Shown: in pieces, positions 1 through 9,794 of the stretch | Layout: the number at the start of each line of letters is the position of its first letter | Position numbering within the stretch: the stretch's first letter is position 1 | Source of the DNA: Amphiura filiformis | Lineage: Eukaryota > Echinodermata > Ophiuroidea > Amphilepidida > Amphiuridae | DNA length: 64,000 nucleotides | NCBI RefSeq assembly: GCF_039555335.1 | Contig: NC_092646.1 | Span: 18,438,029 to 18,502,028, forward strand | Direction of reading: 5' to 3' | The notes under the pieces: model-generated | Database searches by the model: none | Told to the model about the DNA's origin: nothing | The model's input: the letters and a program-made list of their open reading frames with translations, nothing else | Made by a program: the position numbers and the translations under genes

Positions 1-428
1 GCTTGAAGGTAGTATGCCTGTCATCAACAATGTTTTATGTTTCATGTTTTCCAATCTCTGCCAGTAAATTGAAACTACCGTAATATCCCCTGAGGAAATT
101 AAGACCCGCAAAAACAGAATATGTTGGATTTCTTGCATGATATTAATTGAATTCGCCGATTTATGGTCTCTGTGGATGATATACAATTTCCTGACGTACA
201 AAATCGTATCATATCTGTTGTCTGAGTGTTTATGATAAATATTTTGATAAAAATGACAAAATATTTATTTTATTAAAATGTATCTATAGTAACATGATTT
301 ACCGCATTGTAATAGACGGTGGGTAGGACATTACAACCAGAAAAGCACTGGTATGGAAAGCATGTAATAAACTCAATAGAATAAAGAAATACCATCTTCT
401 AAGGCAGACTAAAGTAAAAAAAAAAATC
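1..428. other. non-coding flank, nothing recognised
   Basis: AT-rich sequence with many stops in all frames. I see no gene, RNA gene or clear repeat here, although the decayed LINE fragment that follows may begin before its first recognisable residue. Confidence 0.5.
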
Positions 429-790
429 AGGCATCCTGCTCTATGGTTCACGTACATATAGTGACGACCAAGATCCGCCAATTGTGTGACGGCTGTTACA
501 CCAGGCTACTAAGATCAGCTCTTAATATATGCTGGAGGACACATACTATTAATATTAGAACTGTATGGGGAACTCCCAAAAGACTACAATTTACTGGTCG
601 CTGGTTATGAAGTACAGGATAGGTGTCGGATCTTGTGCCGTGGAAACGCAGTCGCAATCATGGCAAAAGAAATGTGGGCGGTCAAGCAAGATCTCTTTGT
701 GAGGACACTGGACAGGAACCAACTGAAATAAGGAGGTGAATGTAGGACACGCAGAGACAAAAGTCGACCGAGATAGTGAGTGAGTGTAAT
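429..790 (+). pseudogene. decayed LINE reverse-transcriptase C-terminal fragment
   Basis: Several short reading-frame pieces together resemble the region after the catalytic core of a non-LTR retrotransposon polymerase. One frame near 431 reads ILLYGSRTY, compared with the family's LLYGSETW. A second frame (about 488-609) reads DGCYTRLLRSALNICWRTH, matching the family's DGxYTRMLRxxLNxxWRxH. A third frame further on reads GGQARSLCEDTG, like the family's GRGRRxxTYVDxLxxDTG. The pieces sit in different frames with stops between them, so the copy is dead and 5' truncated. That it is a LINE remnant is fairly sure; the clade is not. Confidence 0.6.
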
Positions 791-994
791 AGATGCAACT
801 ATGTGGGGTAATTTTACAGAAATTTCCTTTTAAGCTCTGGCAACCTCGCTGTCAGGAATTTCTGTACAAATTACTGCACACAACTTTTACAGTGAGCAAG
901 AAAAGACTCATAAAGTTTGCTTCAGACGGATTCGAGAATTGTTTGAAGTTTATTCAGTAAAAAGAATAAAATAAATCAGAATTTCTTCTTCAAG

Positions 995-1583
995 ATAAAC
1001 TGGACTCACAAGAAACCTATAATTATTCACAAGGTCATATCTTAAAATCCTGTCCATAAAAATGAACAAAAATTACACACACGATTACTTCAATACTCTA
1101 CTCTAAATACATGTCAGTAACCAAGCAGTTTTCCAACTGACACAACAGTAAAATGCACTGACACGGAACAGCTTCCGGGACCACATTCACAGGCGAATAA
1201 TTGGAACCCAGCAAAAGAAATCTGTGAGAATGCGTACAAGATCCTTAAACAGGTGATTATTTACAAAGATTAAGTGGAATAGTGTGGAACGGGTCTGCTT
1301 CTGCTTTTCACACAATTTCTTCAAGAAACAGGTCTTGTTCCACACTATTCCATTTAATCACAGATTTTTTGTGTCGGGTGCCAATTATTAGGCTGTGAGT
1401 GTGGTCCAGGAAGCTGTTCCATGTCAGTGTATTTTGCTGTTGTGTCAGTTGGACAACTGTTTGGTTACTGACCACTGTTTAGAGTAGAGTATTGAAGTAA
1501 TCATGTGTGCAATTTTTGTTCATTTTTATGGACAGTATTTTACCTTGTGAAAAATTATAAGTTTCTTTTTGAGGCCAGTTTAT
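995..1583. mobile_element. large fold-back element, arms about 290 bp
   Basis: The left half, starting ATAAACTGG, is the imperfect reverse complement of the right half, ending CCAGTTTAT. Shared landmarks include GGAATAGTGTGGAAC / GTTCCACACTATTCC beside the loop and CAATACTCTACTCTAAA / TTTAGAGTAGAGTATTG in mid-arm. The loop, near 1290-1310, is very short. No protein is encoded. This is the form of a fold-back (long terminal inverted repeat) non-autonomous DNA element, and any transcript through it would fold into a long hairpin. No target-site duplication was resolved. Confidence 0.75.
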
Positions 1584-1599
1584 AACGCACTGTTATGAT

Positions 1600-2985
1600 A
1601 TTTAAACAAACAAAAGAATTTGTTTCTTTTGGTAATAGATCAGGTCTTTTTAAAAAACTTTTAGGTCTTGATGTCAAAGAACTGTTTTTACTTAGCTTAA
1701 GTAGTCTACACGAGCGTAATCTGCAGGGTCATGCCCCAGTAAAGACCACTGGTTGGAATTTCAATAAGAAATAAGCTTTAAAAACAAACCAAGTGAGTAA
1801 TGAGTTTGTTGCATGAGGTATGCAGTTGTCCAAAAATAATTGGATAACGTGAATAATTATAACAATATTTTGCCAAAAATTGCTTGCCTTCCTGGGTGTG
1901 CCAAAATGACTTGTCCCTTTTATCGAAGTGCCATACAATCCTTACCGATCACCTTCACATAAGCCAAAACTATTGCGTAATATTTACAGGTGTTCCTTAC
2001 ATTTAGTTGCCAAAGTTGCGCCCCCTGACACAACTGATTTGGTTGCTCCTTCTTTTTACTTTCCAAACTATGCTTGTCCGACCCAAATTGTAGGGCTACC
2101 TTCCGGGCATTATTGCATCACTCCTTAAAAAAAAAAAACATCTTTTGTCGCAAAGCTTTCTTCCGCAATCTTGAAAATATATATAAGTTAAATATTCGGA
2201 ACTATATTCTTTAAATATTATTTTTCGCGACGAGCACTTTTTAAAACGGCTGTTTCTGCGTAGGAACACCATTGCTAACTTGTATTATAGTCTTGGTGTC
2301 AATTTGTAATCGAATATTGCCATTTAGATATATGTTGAAGTGCCTGCAATGAAAGTTCAATGGCACAAAAAAGACCGCACATCGCATCCGATTTTCAACA
2401 TCAGAAGAGCTTTGTGACAAAGGATTATTTTTTTTGTCTTAGGTGAATTGAATGATCAGGTTGTTTCTAATCACAGGAAAAATATTTGGGAAATGTAAAA
2501 GCTAACTCTGGGTACATTAATGACAGTTAAGCATAAAATGATCATCAATAGAAACAAGTTAAAACACATCAACATTTCAGGCATTTTACATCAAAGATAT
2601 AAATATTTGAATTCCTATACATAATATATTGGCTTACGTGACCATCTAAAACAAAAACGTGCTTCTTCCTCACGCATGGTTTGTCGCGGAAAAAATACAA
2701 ATTGCCGAATTCGACTTTTAAGTTACCTTATTGGAAGTGCTTCGGAGCTACCACGAGCGTCACGCACTGTTGAAAGGCCAATGACTGGAATTCTAATGAC
2801 AATCGGCTAACGGGAGAGTCATTTAAGGGAGAGTTGCTTTAATGATTAAGCTCGAGGCGGTATCAATAGTTTGAATGTGCAACATTGAGTCTATCGTAAC
2901 ATTCTCATATAGTACAGCTGATCGTTTTGTTCTATTACACAGCCCGTTTATTATTAATATACACCGGTATGCATTTGCTTAATTG
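1600..2985. other. AT-rich intergenic stretch
   Basis: A poly(A) run lies near 2127-2138. Short open frames such as 1928-2128 have no recognisable protein features and no splice context. I see no gene, tRNA or strong inverted repeat. Confidence 0.5.
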
Positions 2986-3094
2986 AAAATGCTCAAAATT
3001 ATCTGTCATGCACGCACTCCAGTAACTTTCAGTAACAAAATGTTACTGAAAGTTACTGGAGTGGGCGTGCATGACAGATAATTTTGAGCATTTT
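2986..3094. repeat. near-perfect palindrome, arms about 53 bp
   Basis: The sequence reads from AAAATGCTCAAAATT through AGTAACA, then about 3 bp of loop, then TGTTACT back out to AATTTTGAGCATTTT. Only about one base differs between the arms. It can form a cruciform or a very stable RNA hairpin of pre-miRNA-like size. It may be a tiny MITE or a recent inverted duplication. No flanking target duplication was resolved. Confidence 0.85.
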
Positions 3095-3099
3095 ATACG

Positions 3100-4195
3100 A
3101 CGTTTTAACAAAATAAATTGTTGTCTGGGTAACTGGATAAAATCGAGCGGACTGTATGAAATAGTATCCCACCAAGAACCTGTTTGTCCACCCATATGTA
3201 TACGTTTTCAGAAATGATCTGACACATGTGATTATGATGATGTCCAATACGGCGTATTTTATTTCATGACAATAAGAACCACTTTTGAATGACTTGTCGG
3301 AATTTCAATTTGAAAGGAATGAAAAACAGTGTTTACGAAGTAATGTCAGACACTACTTGTGACACTACCGGTTAAAACTAAACCGGTTTAAGTGTTTTGT
3401 ATTTCTCGGAGTGTTATGTTTGAAAACTTGTTTTTTATATATTCTTTGAAGACGGCCTTTCAAAAGACAAATTTGTTATTTTGTCATTAAAATTTATAAA
3501 AGTTACTCTGCAAAACAGGACAACGTTTTCGTAAATAAAATGCGTTCAACAGATAACTATACATTCTTACTCTTCAGAGTTTTATTCATTATGTAGGCTA
3601 ATCGATAATGAACGCTCTTTGCTCGAACGAAAACGACCTGCAGCAATAGCAAACATGGCATAATAGTTGTTTAGGTTACGTCATTTAAACTAGGATCCAC
3701 AATATGATCATCTATCAGGGCACAGTTCATTAACCCCAATGCATTTGTACATTCATTGAATGACCTTTGAAAATATGGGTAAAAACTCATACTCCTCAAC
3801 TTGAGGTCAAATTTTGCATTATGATTGTTTAATTGAGGTTATTGGACTATGCCATTGGGATGAGGCCATTGTGGTCCATAGTGTTAGTAAGTAGTCATTG
3901 CACTTACCTATTGATTGTATACTTTAATGAGGTACTAAGGCTACGTCAGAAAAATGTCTTAACTTCAATTTGTCACATTATGAAACAACATCAACAAATT
4001 GGAATTGATCAAGTTGGATGGCGACACGCATCAGAAAGAAAAGCCCTGGTCTATTTCCTTTGTGTGATGTTGTGAATAATAATACAAAAAGACATTCTGC
4101 TCAGTTATTTTCATTTATGAAATGTGTTTTTGTTTCGCAAACGATATTATGAAAAACAAGGAACATTAATTCCATAAATGTAAGGTATGTAGTAC
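3100..4195. other. intergenic, nothing recognised
   Basis: Low-GC sequence. The open frame at 3833-4075 has no similarity I recognise and no conserved motif. No RNA gene or repeat is evident by eye. Confidence 0.45.
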
Positions 4196-4199
4196 TTTA

Positions 4200-4757
4200 A
4201 AAATAAAAACATCACAAGAAATAAGTCCCCCTCTCAATATTTCATCATAACATCGTAATGTAAAATTGTGTACCGATAAAACTAACTTGGAAATGATTAT
4301 ATGACTGTTTACTAAGTGTTATGTGAAAATGAAAAAATGTCCATGACTTGATGGCTGAATGAGAACAAATTGAAGACAAAAACTGCATTATTTAAAAGTC
4401 ACAAAAGTTGATTTATGGCCTGTTACTAATGAAAAAACACAGTGAGTTGTAAGTTGGTCAGTCCCATTACTTGTCCAAATACACCATAATTAAAAAGCAT
4501 AATCCTACTGAACTCTAGATTTGATTTGATTTTGAGACTTTCGAAAAGGGCAGTTGTTGTCTTCCTTTTGGGCTTATTCAGCCATGAAGTCATCATGGAC
4601 ATCTTTCATTTTCACACAATACTTTATAGTAAACAGTCATGTTATTATTTCTAAGTTAATTTTATTGGTACAAAATCTTACCTTACAATATCATGACGAA
4701 ATGTTGAGAGGGGGCTTATTTCTTATGATGTCTTTATTTAAATGAGTAGAATGTAAA
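4200..4757. mobile_element. fold-back element, arms about 165-180 bp
   Basis: The left arm (about 4205-4375) contains GAAATAAGTCCCCCTCTCAA, ACTGTTTACTAAG and TGGCTGAATGAG. The right arm (about 4560-4750) contains the matching reverse complements CTTTATAGTAAACAGT, CTTATTCAGCCA and TTGAGAGGGGGCTTATTTC. An unpaired spacer of about 180 bp separates them. No coding capacity is seen. The structure is that of a long-TIR non-autonomous element, and arm divergence suggests moderate age. Confidence 0.7.
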
Positions 4758-4998
4758 AAATGAATATATAGACATATATATATTTAAAAATGTTCTTATT
4801 TTGTTAAATTATAAAAAGATTTTCTCTCACTAAAATAGGATGGGCGGTGTCCTTTTTTTTCTTTTCTATAAAGAAAATGCGTAAAATGTAAAAAAAAATA
4901 AAGATTGCTTTCTACTCAAGTAAATAAGTAAACAGTTATAAATCCTATTATCTTAATGGTGTTCTGATGGTATATCACACACAATATTTACGGCTAAT

Positions 4999-5440
4999 AT
5001 GAAAACGTTGATTATTTTCCTCACTACAGGTCACGAGTACTTTCGATAGTTACATTCCAAAACCTGATCAAAGCACTTCAATAAACATATGAATACATCA
5101 AAAACACCAGAAATATCAGAAATAATAAAAAACAAGCAAATAGACCCAATAAATCAGCGATCAATCAGTTGTAATAGTAAACACATAACAAAAAGTAGGG
5201 TTTCCCTTGCTTTGGCTAAAATGGAAACGGGGATGATTATCTTCACTACAGGGTCACCAGTACTTTCTATAGTTATATTCCAAAATCTGATCAAAGCACT
5301 TCACTAACAAATAAATACAGCAAAAACACCAATATCAGAAATAATCAAAGATAAGCAAATAGACCTAATACAGCAGTGATCAATCAACTGTAATAATAAA
5401 CAGATCACAAAAAGTAGGTTTCCCTTTCTTTATTACGAGA
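4999..5440. repeat. tandem direct duplication, period about 224 bp
   Basis: Unit 1 (4999-5222) and unit 2 (5223-5440) share an ordered series of words: CACTACAGG, AGTACTTTC, TGATCAAAGCACTTCA, AAAACACCA, ATATCAGAAATAAT, CAAATAGACC and CAAAAAGTAGG. The copies differ by substitutions and small gaps. The open frame 5089-5307 spans the junction and is a by-product of the duplication. Confidence 0.8.
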
Positions 5441-5507
5441 CAAAAATAAATCTACGCAAAGAATGTTAAAACTGTAGGTAGTATTGATTTCTATGGTTTT
5501 GTACAAT

Positions 5508-5765
5508 TATTAATGCATTGCGTGCCGCTCATAGGATTCAACATGAAAAGCTTTGAGCTAATGGCAGAGCTATTTTCTCAAAATATCAAGAGGTATCTCT
5601 AGAACCACTAAACCTATGCTAGGCTTGTTTGTACTCATTTTAATGCATTTTTCATGCTGATTCCAAATATGGTCATGAAAATGTACAATTGTGACATTTT
5701 TGAATTTTTAATGAAAATGTGTAACTTGTCGTCTGCAGTTGACACCCGCGTGGAGAGTGTTAACC
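5508..5765 (+). repeat. dispersed copy of one module of the 24-40 kb array
   Basis: This segment contains CTAGGCTTGTTTGTACTCAT, CATGCTGATTCCAAATATGG and GACACCCGCGT in the same order and spacing as every unit of the tandem array (for example 26781-27010 in unit 1). It shows that part of the array unit also exists as an isolated copy about 19 kb away. The module is therefore probably a mobile or formerly mobile sequence recruited into the array. No reading frame is preserved. Confidence 0.8.
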
Positions 5766-6342
5766 TATTGTCAGAATATCATAGAACATTGATGGACAAA
5801 AAGCATGTTTAAATAGTTCATCAATGATACATATTAAGTATCCAAGTTCAATTATTTCATAGAATATTGAGTTCCAAGTGAATATTGAGTTCCAAATAAC
5901 CTTGCAGATAGAACATAACAACACTTCGTAATTAGTATAAATTGATTTTTGTAGAGATTCTGTGCATTCGCAATTTTAATAACATCCTAGCTTTATATTT
6001 GGTGAGCTTTCTCCTTTTCAATCACTGCCGACTTTTCAACGTACCCGGACATTTCACATCTGAGCTAATTGCCTTTTATGATATTACATCTGGAGCCAAC
6101 GTAGTCAATAGAATAAAAACGCTAACATCACTCTAAGTAAATGGTAAATATTGATTATTAATCAATCATCATAGTAGGCCTATATGATTCATAAGTCCTG
6201 AAATGATCAATTATGAAATTGAAATGACAGAAATTTAATATACGTCATGCATCATCACAAGCATTGTCAACATTCATGTTTACTACTGACATTTTAATGG
6301 TAAAACAATTTATGTTATAACATGTGGATTGCAATACATTGT

Positions 6343-6486
6343 GGCTGCTCAGTGCCAGAAGTGGGTAATTGCAATAGCTGCCCAGTGAACATTTAGCAAT
6401 AAACACAGTATAAATTATTGTACTCATGTACATGGCAGCTACACATGGCAGCTATTGGACTTACCCACTTTTTGCACTGAGCAGTC
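6343..6486. mobile_element. about 142 bp MITE, copy 1
   Basis: Terminal inverted repeats read CTGCTCAGTGCCAGAAGTGG at the left and CCACTTTTTGCACTGAGCAG at the right, with inner inverted words AATAGCTGCC / GGCAGCTATT. A second copy of the same family and size lies at 9134-9275. Two copies of equal length with matching ends make this a true repeat family. There is no coding sequence. Confidence 0.8.
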
Positions 6487-6649
6487 GATTTTGCAATCAA
6501 ATGACGCATTTTAAATAAAAAATGTTATTTGAAAAAGACACAGGCATCAATGAATTCAACTTCAAGATACAGGTGTCAGTTAAAGGATACACATGCATAT
6601 AAAAGATTACAAATCAACCTCCACATTGAAAAACTGTTCAGGAGGAGTG

Positions 6650-6912
6650 AGGGAATAACTTCAATCCAGCCAACCAGAATATTCCAGCATACCTTGGAGC
6701 AACCCACGTTGCGGTCAGTACCACTGACCTTCAGCTGGGTTGTGATGTTAAACACCTTGAGTCCCGATGACTGTGAGTCCCGTCACTAGGTAACGTCATC
6801 AGGAACCAAGGTGTCTAACATCACAACCCAGCTGAAGGTCAGTGGTACTACCGCAACGTTGGTTGCTCCAAGGTATGTCGGAATAATCTGGTTGACTATT
6901 ATTTTGGTTATT
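6650..6912. mobile_element. fold-back element, arms about 125 bp, nearly no loop
   Basis: The left arm contains CCTTGGAGCAACC, CAGTACCACTGACCTTCAGC and GGGTTGTGATGTTA. The right arm returns TAACATCACAACCC, GCTGAAGGTCAGTGGTACT and GGTTGCTCCAAGG. The centre lies near 6783 in CGATGACTGTGAGTCCCGTC. The open frame 6529-6789 only reads along the left arm. It is absent from the matching position in duplication copy B. Confidence 0.85.
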
Positions 6913-6949
6913 CTCTCATTTTACGATTCCCAGATGATTGAGGAGTAGA

Positions 6950-7078
6950 CGATGATGAATAAGAATAATACGAATACGAATGCGAATACGAGAAGAAGAA
7001 TACGAAGAAGAATACAAAGAAGTAGAAGAAGAGGAGGAGAAGGAGGAGGAATAAGAGGAGGAAGAGAGAGAAAGTACT
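6950..7078 (+). repeat. GAA/GGA purine-rich microsatellite
   Basis: Degenerate (GAATAC)n passing into (GAAGAA)n and (GGAGGA)n, almost entirely purine on the plus strand. The equivalent tract in duplication copy B is at 8655-8758. Such tracts can form triplex DNA. Low-complexity reading frames across it are not genes. Confidence 0.85.
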
Positions 7079-7951
7079 TTTAAAATACTTTTAAGCGAAC
7101 AAACATTTGAATTGTTTTAGATATGAGTAGTGTTAGTTTACGTACATGTGCGTTTGTGATCTGTGCGTGACCAATCAGCACACATAATGATAGCGTCCGG
7201 CGTATAACTATCGCATAACGCCCGAAAAACAATGTTTTCTAGTAGCATGATGGTGCGATTTGGTCGCAATCCCCGCCAGCACAGGCAAGGATCTTGATTG
7301 ACTGTACTTGTTCCTCTAATCTTGATGTTTGAAGAGGATACTAGAATAATAAGTATATTGTGAACATATAAAATCTTTATTTTTGGAGGTGGGGAAACAA
7401 CAGCTACAGCCCAATCACACTTTACAACCACTCCAATTAGGTTTCTACTCTGTACACTAGGGTAACCAAGCATACAATGGTTAGTGAGTAATATCTGCTG
7501 TTTGACAATGCTTAAAAAACTGTTCTGAGTAAACATAATGTTATCCTTAAGTTTGAAAAAAATACATTAACACTGCATCACTGACAGAAAAAATCGAGGT
7601 GAACTTTTCACTTCAATTTCAATTTGCACAATTACCTTTAGTAAAAACTCAGAGATAAAGCTCAAACTATATCAGATATTGATTGATAAAACATCCTAAA
7701 ATGAACCATAATGATACATATTAGATATCTAAGTTCAAGGAATATTAAAAACATCCAAATAACCTTGCAGATAGAACATAACAACACTTTGCAATTAGTA
7801 TAAATTTATATGCATTCAAAATTGGAGTCAGGTCCTAGCTTCATATTTTGATATATAGATTCTTGTTTCCGTTTCAAATTACCGCCGTCTTTTCAAAGCA
7901 ACTCGATTTTCACATCTCACTTAATTGCCTTTTATAATAATACACATGGAG

Positions 7952-8350
7952 TTAAGGTGGTACCACACCCCTTAATAAATTTGTGACTATTTTTGCGTTT
8001 TTCTCTAAAAAAAAAACACACTGGTAACAAAAGTTATTTTTATTATAGGGGCAAGCAAGTGTGTTATTATTTTGTGAGAAAATTGCAAAAACGGTAACAA
8101 ATTTATCAAGGGGTGTAGTTTTGAAGTTCAGTGTATTTTACGATAAGAAATGAGGTATATTCTAGCGGAACCTCTTTTCTTATCATAAATAATGTACCGC
8201 TTGTCTTGAGTCACAGAAATTCCAGTGCAGTTACTGGATTCCTTGCCCCTATAATATACAGAACATACACTTTACCAGTGTGTAGTTATTTTGTGAGAAA
8301 AAATGCAAAATTAGTCACAAAATTTATCAGGGGTTGTAGTACCACCTTAA
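7952..8350. mobile_element. TTAA-flanked MITE, piggyBac-like
   Basis: The element begins TTAAGGTGGTACCACACCCC and ends with the inverted GGGGTTGTAGTACCACCTTAA-type terminus. It is bounded by TTAA on both sides, the target preference of piggyBac-type transposases. It contains further internal repeats: TTTTGTGAGAAAA occurs twice, and an inner arm runs from TAAGAAATGAGG to CCTCTTTTCTTA. Copy A of the duplication (near 6096, GGAGCCAACGTAG) supplies a near-empty site. No transposase is encoded, so it is non-autonomous. Confidence 0.8.
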
Positions 8351-8654
8351 CGTAGCCAACATATTAAATGTCAACGCTAACATCACCCTAATTAAACGGT
8401 AAATATTGATTATTAATCAATCATCATATGTCATGAAATTATGAATTATGGAATTGAATTCTTTGGAAATGACAGAAATTTAATACAACGTCATACATCA
8501 CGAGGATTGTCAACATTTTTTTAAATTACTACCGACATTTGTTGGTGAATGATAATAATTATATTTACCATATTTTACATGCATCATACATTTGTCAGTC
8601 ATCGTTTGAAATTGAAGGATATAATTGATACATAAGGTAACAGAATCAACATTC

Positions 8655-8758
8655 ACGTTTAGGAGGAGGAGGGGAAGAGGAGGAGGAGGGGAGGAGGAGG
8701 AAAAGATGGTGAAGAAGAAGCAGAATAAGAATACGAAGAAGAGGCAAAAGAAGAAGAC
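8655..8758 (+). repeat. GGA/GAA purine-rich microsatellite
   Basis: Counterpart of 6950-7078 in duplication copy B: mostly (GGAGGA)n followed by (GAAGAA)n. The antisense open frame ending here is an artefact of low complexity. Confidence 0.8.
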
Positions 8759-9133
8759 GTTTTGTGTGTGTAGGGTCGGCCGTGCGTTTATGACCTATGA
8801 GTGACCAATCAGCAACCACGAATGACGTCATGTGTACAACCATCGTGTAAGGTAATAGCACAAAAAGCAATGTTTTTAGTAGTATCATGGTGGGCGTGGT
8901 CCCAATTGCCGCCAGCACAGACAAGGATCTTGATTGGCTGTGCTTGTTTCTCTTAACCCTGATGTTTAGAGAGGGTACTATCAATAATATATTGTGAACA
9001 TGTGAAACTTTTACTTGTGAATGCGGGGGAAACAACTACTACAGCCCAATCACAAGACAGGTTTGCAACCTACTAAAACGCCACCACATGACTCGGGGTA
9101 ATCCAGGTACCATTTTGTACAACTAGAACATAA

Positions 9134-9275
9134 CGACTGCTCAGTGCCAGATGTGGGTAAATACAATATCCAATGATAACTGCCCTGTGAATATTTGGCA
9201 ATTTACACACAGTATATTGTACTCATCTACACATGGCAGCTATTGCACTTACCCACTTTTGACACTGATCAGTCG
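9134..9275. mobile_element. about 142 bp MITE, copy 2
   Basis: Same family as 6343-6486. It starts CGACTGCTCAGTGCCAG and ends GACACTGATCAGTCG. The internal words ACACATGGCAGCTATTG and ACTTACCCACTTTT are also found in copy 1. Confidence 0.8.
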
Positions 9276-9721
9276 ATAATAGGGTTGCACCAGACCCCTT
9301 AAATACAAGAGTAACAAAGCACTAACAGGTTATGGTATTACCCATTTACTAATTGTTTCACAGTGTGATCGAGCATACAATATAATGCATAAGTAAATAG
9401 GCACAAGAAAGGGACATATAAATTGATCATTCAACAATTTAACAAAACACCTTCACTGATTAAGAGGAACCCGTTGTTTTGTACATTTAGTAATATATAG
9501 GCCATGTACAGTGATGTTTCAAGGCTTCTACATGAAACAATGTTACATTTTCCTTAACAACCTTATAACCAACCCCTACTAATAGAAAAATAGATTACAA
9601 GATTACTGATGATGGGAATATTAATACGTGTTTTGAGTTAATTATGAATTACGAGGGCATTGCACTATAAATTTTAGTAATGTCACTCTTTGTATGTAGT
9701 GATAAATATCAGCAGTCAACT

Positions 9722-9790
9722 TAGATTAATAGATAAGACATTCAACTACGGTGCGATATTTTGCAGGTTCGAACCCTGGCGTTGGTTCAC
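9722..9790 (+). ncRNA. tRNA-like sequence, probable SINE head
   Basis: An exact RNA polymerase III B-box (GGTTCGAACCC, 9766-9776) sits in a T-arm with the stem CAGG/CCTG. About 30 bp upstream is an A-box-like stretch (TTAATAGATAAGACA). The acceptor and anticodon stems do not close well, so this is not a functional tRNA. It is more likely a decayed tRNA pseudogene or the 5' head of a tRNA-derived SINE. Confidence 0.45.
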
Positions 9791-9794
9791 GTTC

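Larger units (their letters stand above)
5826..7545. repeat. segmental duplication, copy A
   Basis: This is paired with 7700-9277. Shared blocks in the same order are: AACCTTGCAGATAGAACATA and GGTAAATATTGATTATTAAT (5' block); a GAA/GGA purine tract; and a 3' block with AAGGATCTTGATTG and ATATTGTGAACAT. Copy A has the miniature element at 6343-6486 and the fold-back at 6650-6912 between the 5' and purine blocks. Copy B lacks both at that place. Confidence 0.8.
7700..9277. repeat. segmental duplication, copy B
   Basis: This is the partner of 5826-7545. The 5' block (7700-8550) is split by the TTAA-bounded element at 7952-8350, whose insertion point is uninterrupted in copy A near 6096. The purine tract follows at 8655-8758 and the 3' block at 8760-9110. 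The 3' block keeps CAATCAGCA, GCCAGCACAG, AAGGATCTTGATTGGCTG and CTACAGCCCAATCACA. Copy 2 of the 142 bp MITE ends the unit. Confidence 0.8.

Noticed and set aside
7138..7536. 132-residue minus-strand frame
   Set aside because: The paired copy of the segmental duplication (8760-9110) does not preserve it, and no domain is recognisable.
9722..9790. Functional tRNA gene
   Set aside because: Only the T-arm and approximate A/B boxes are good; acceptor and anticodon stems do not pair, so it is kept only as a tRNA-like relic.
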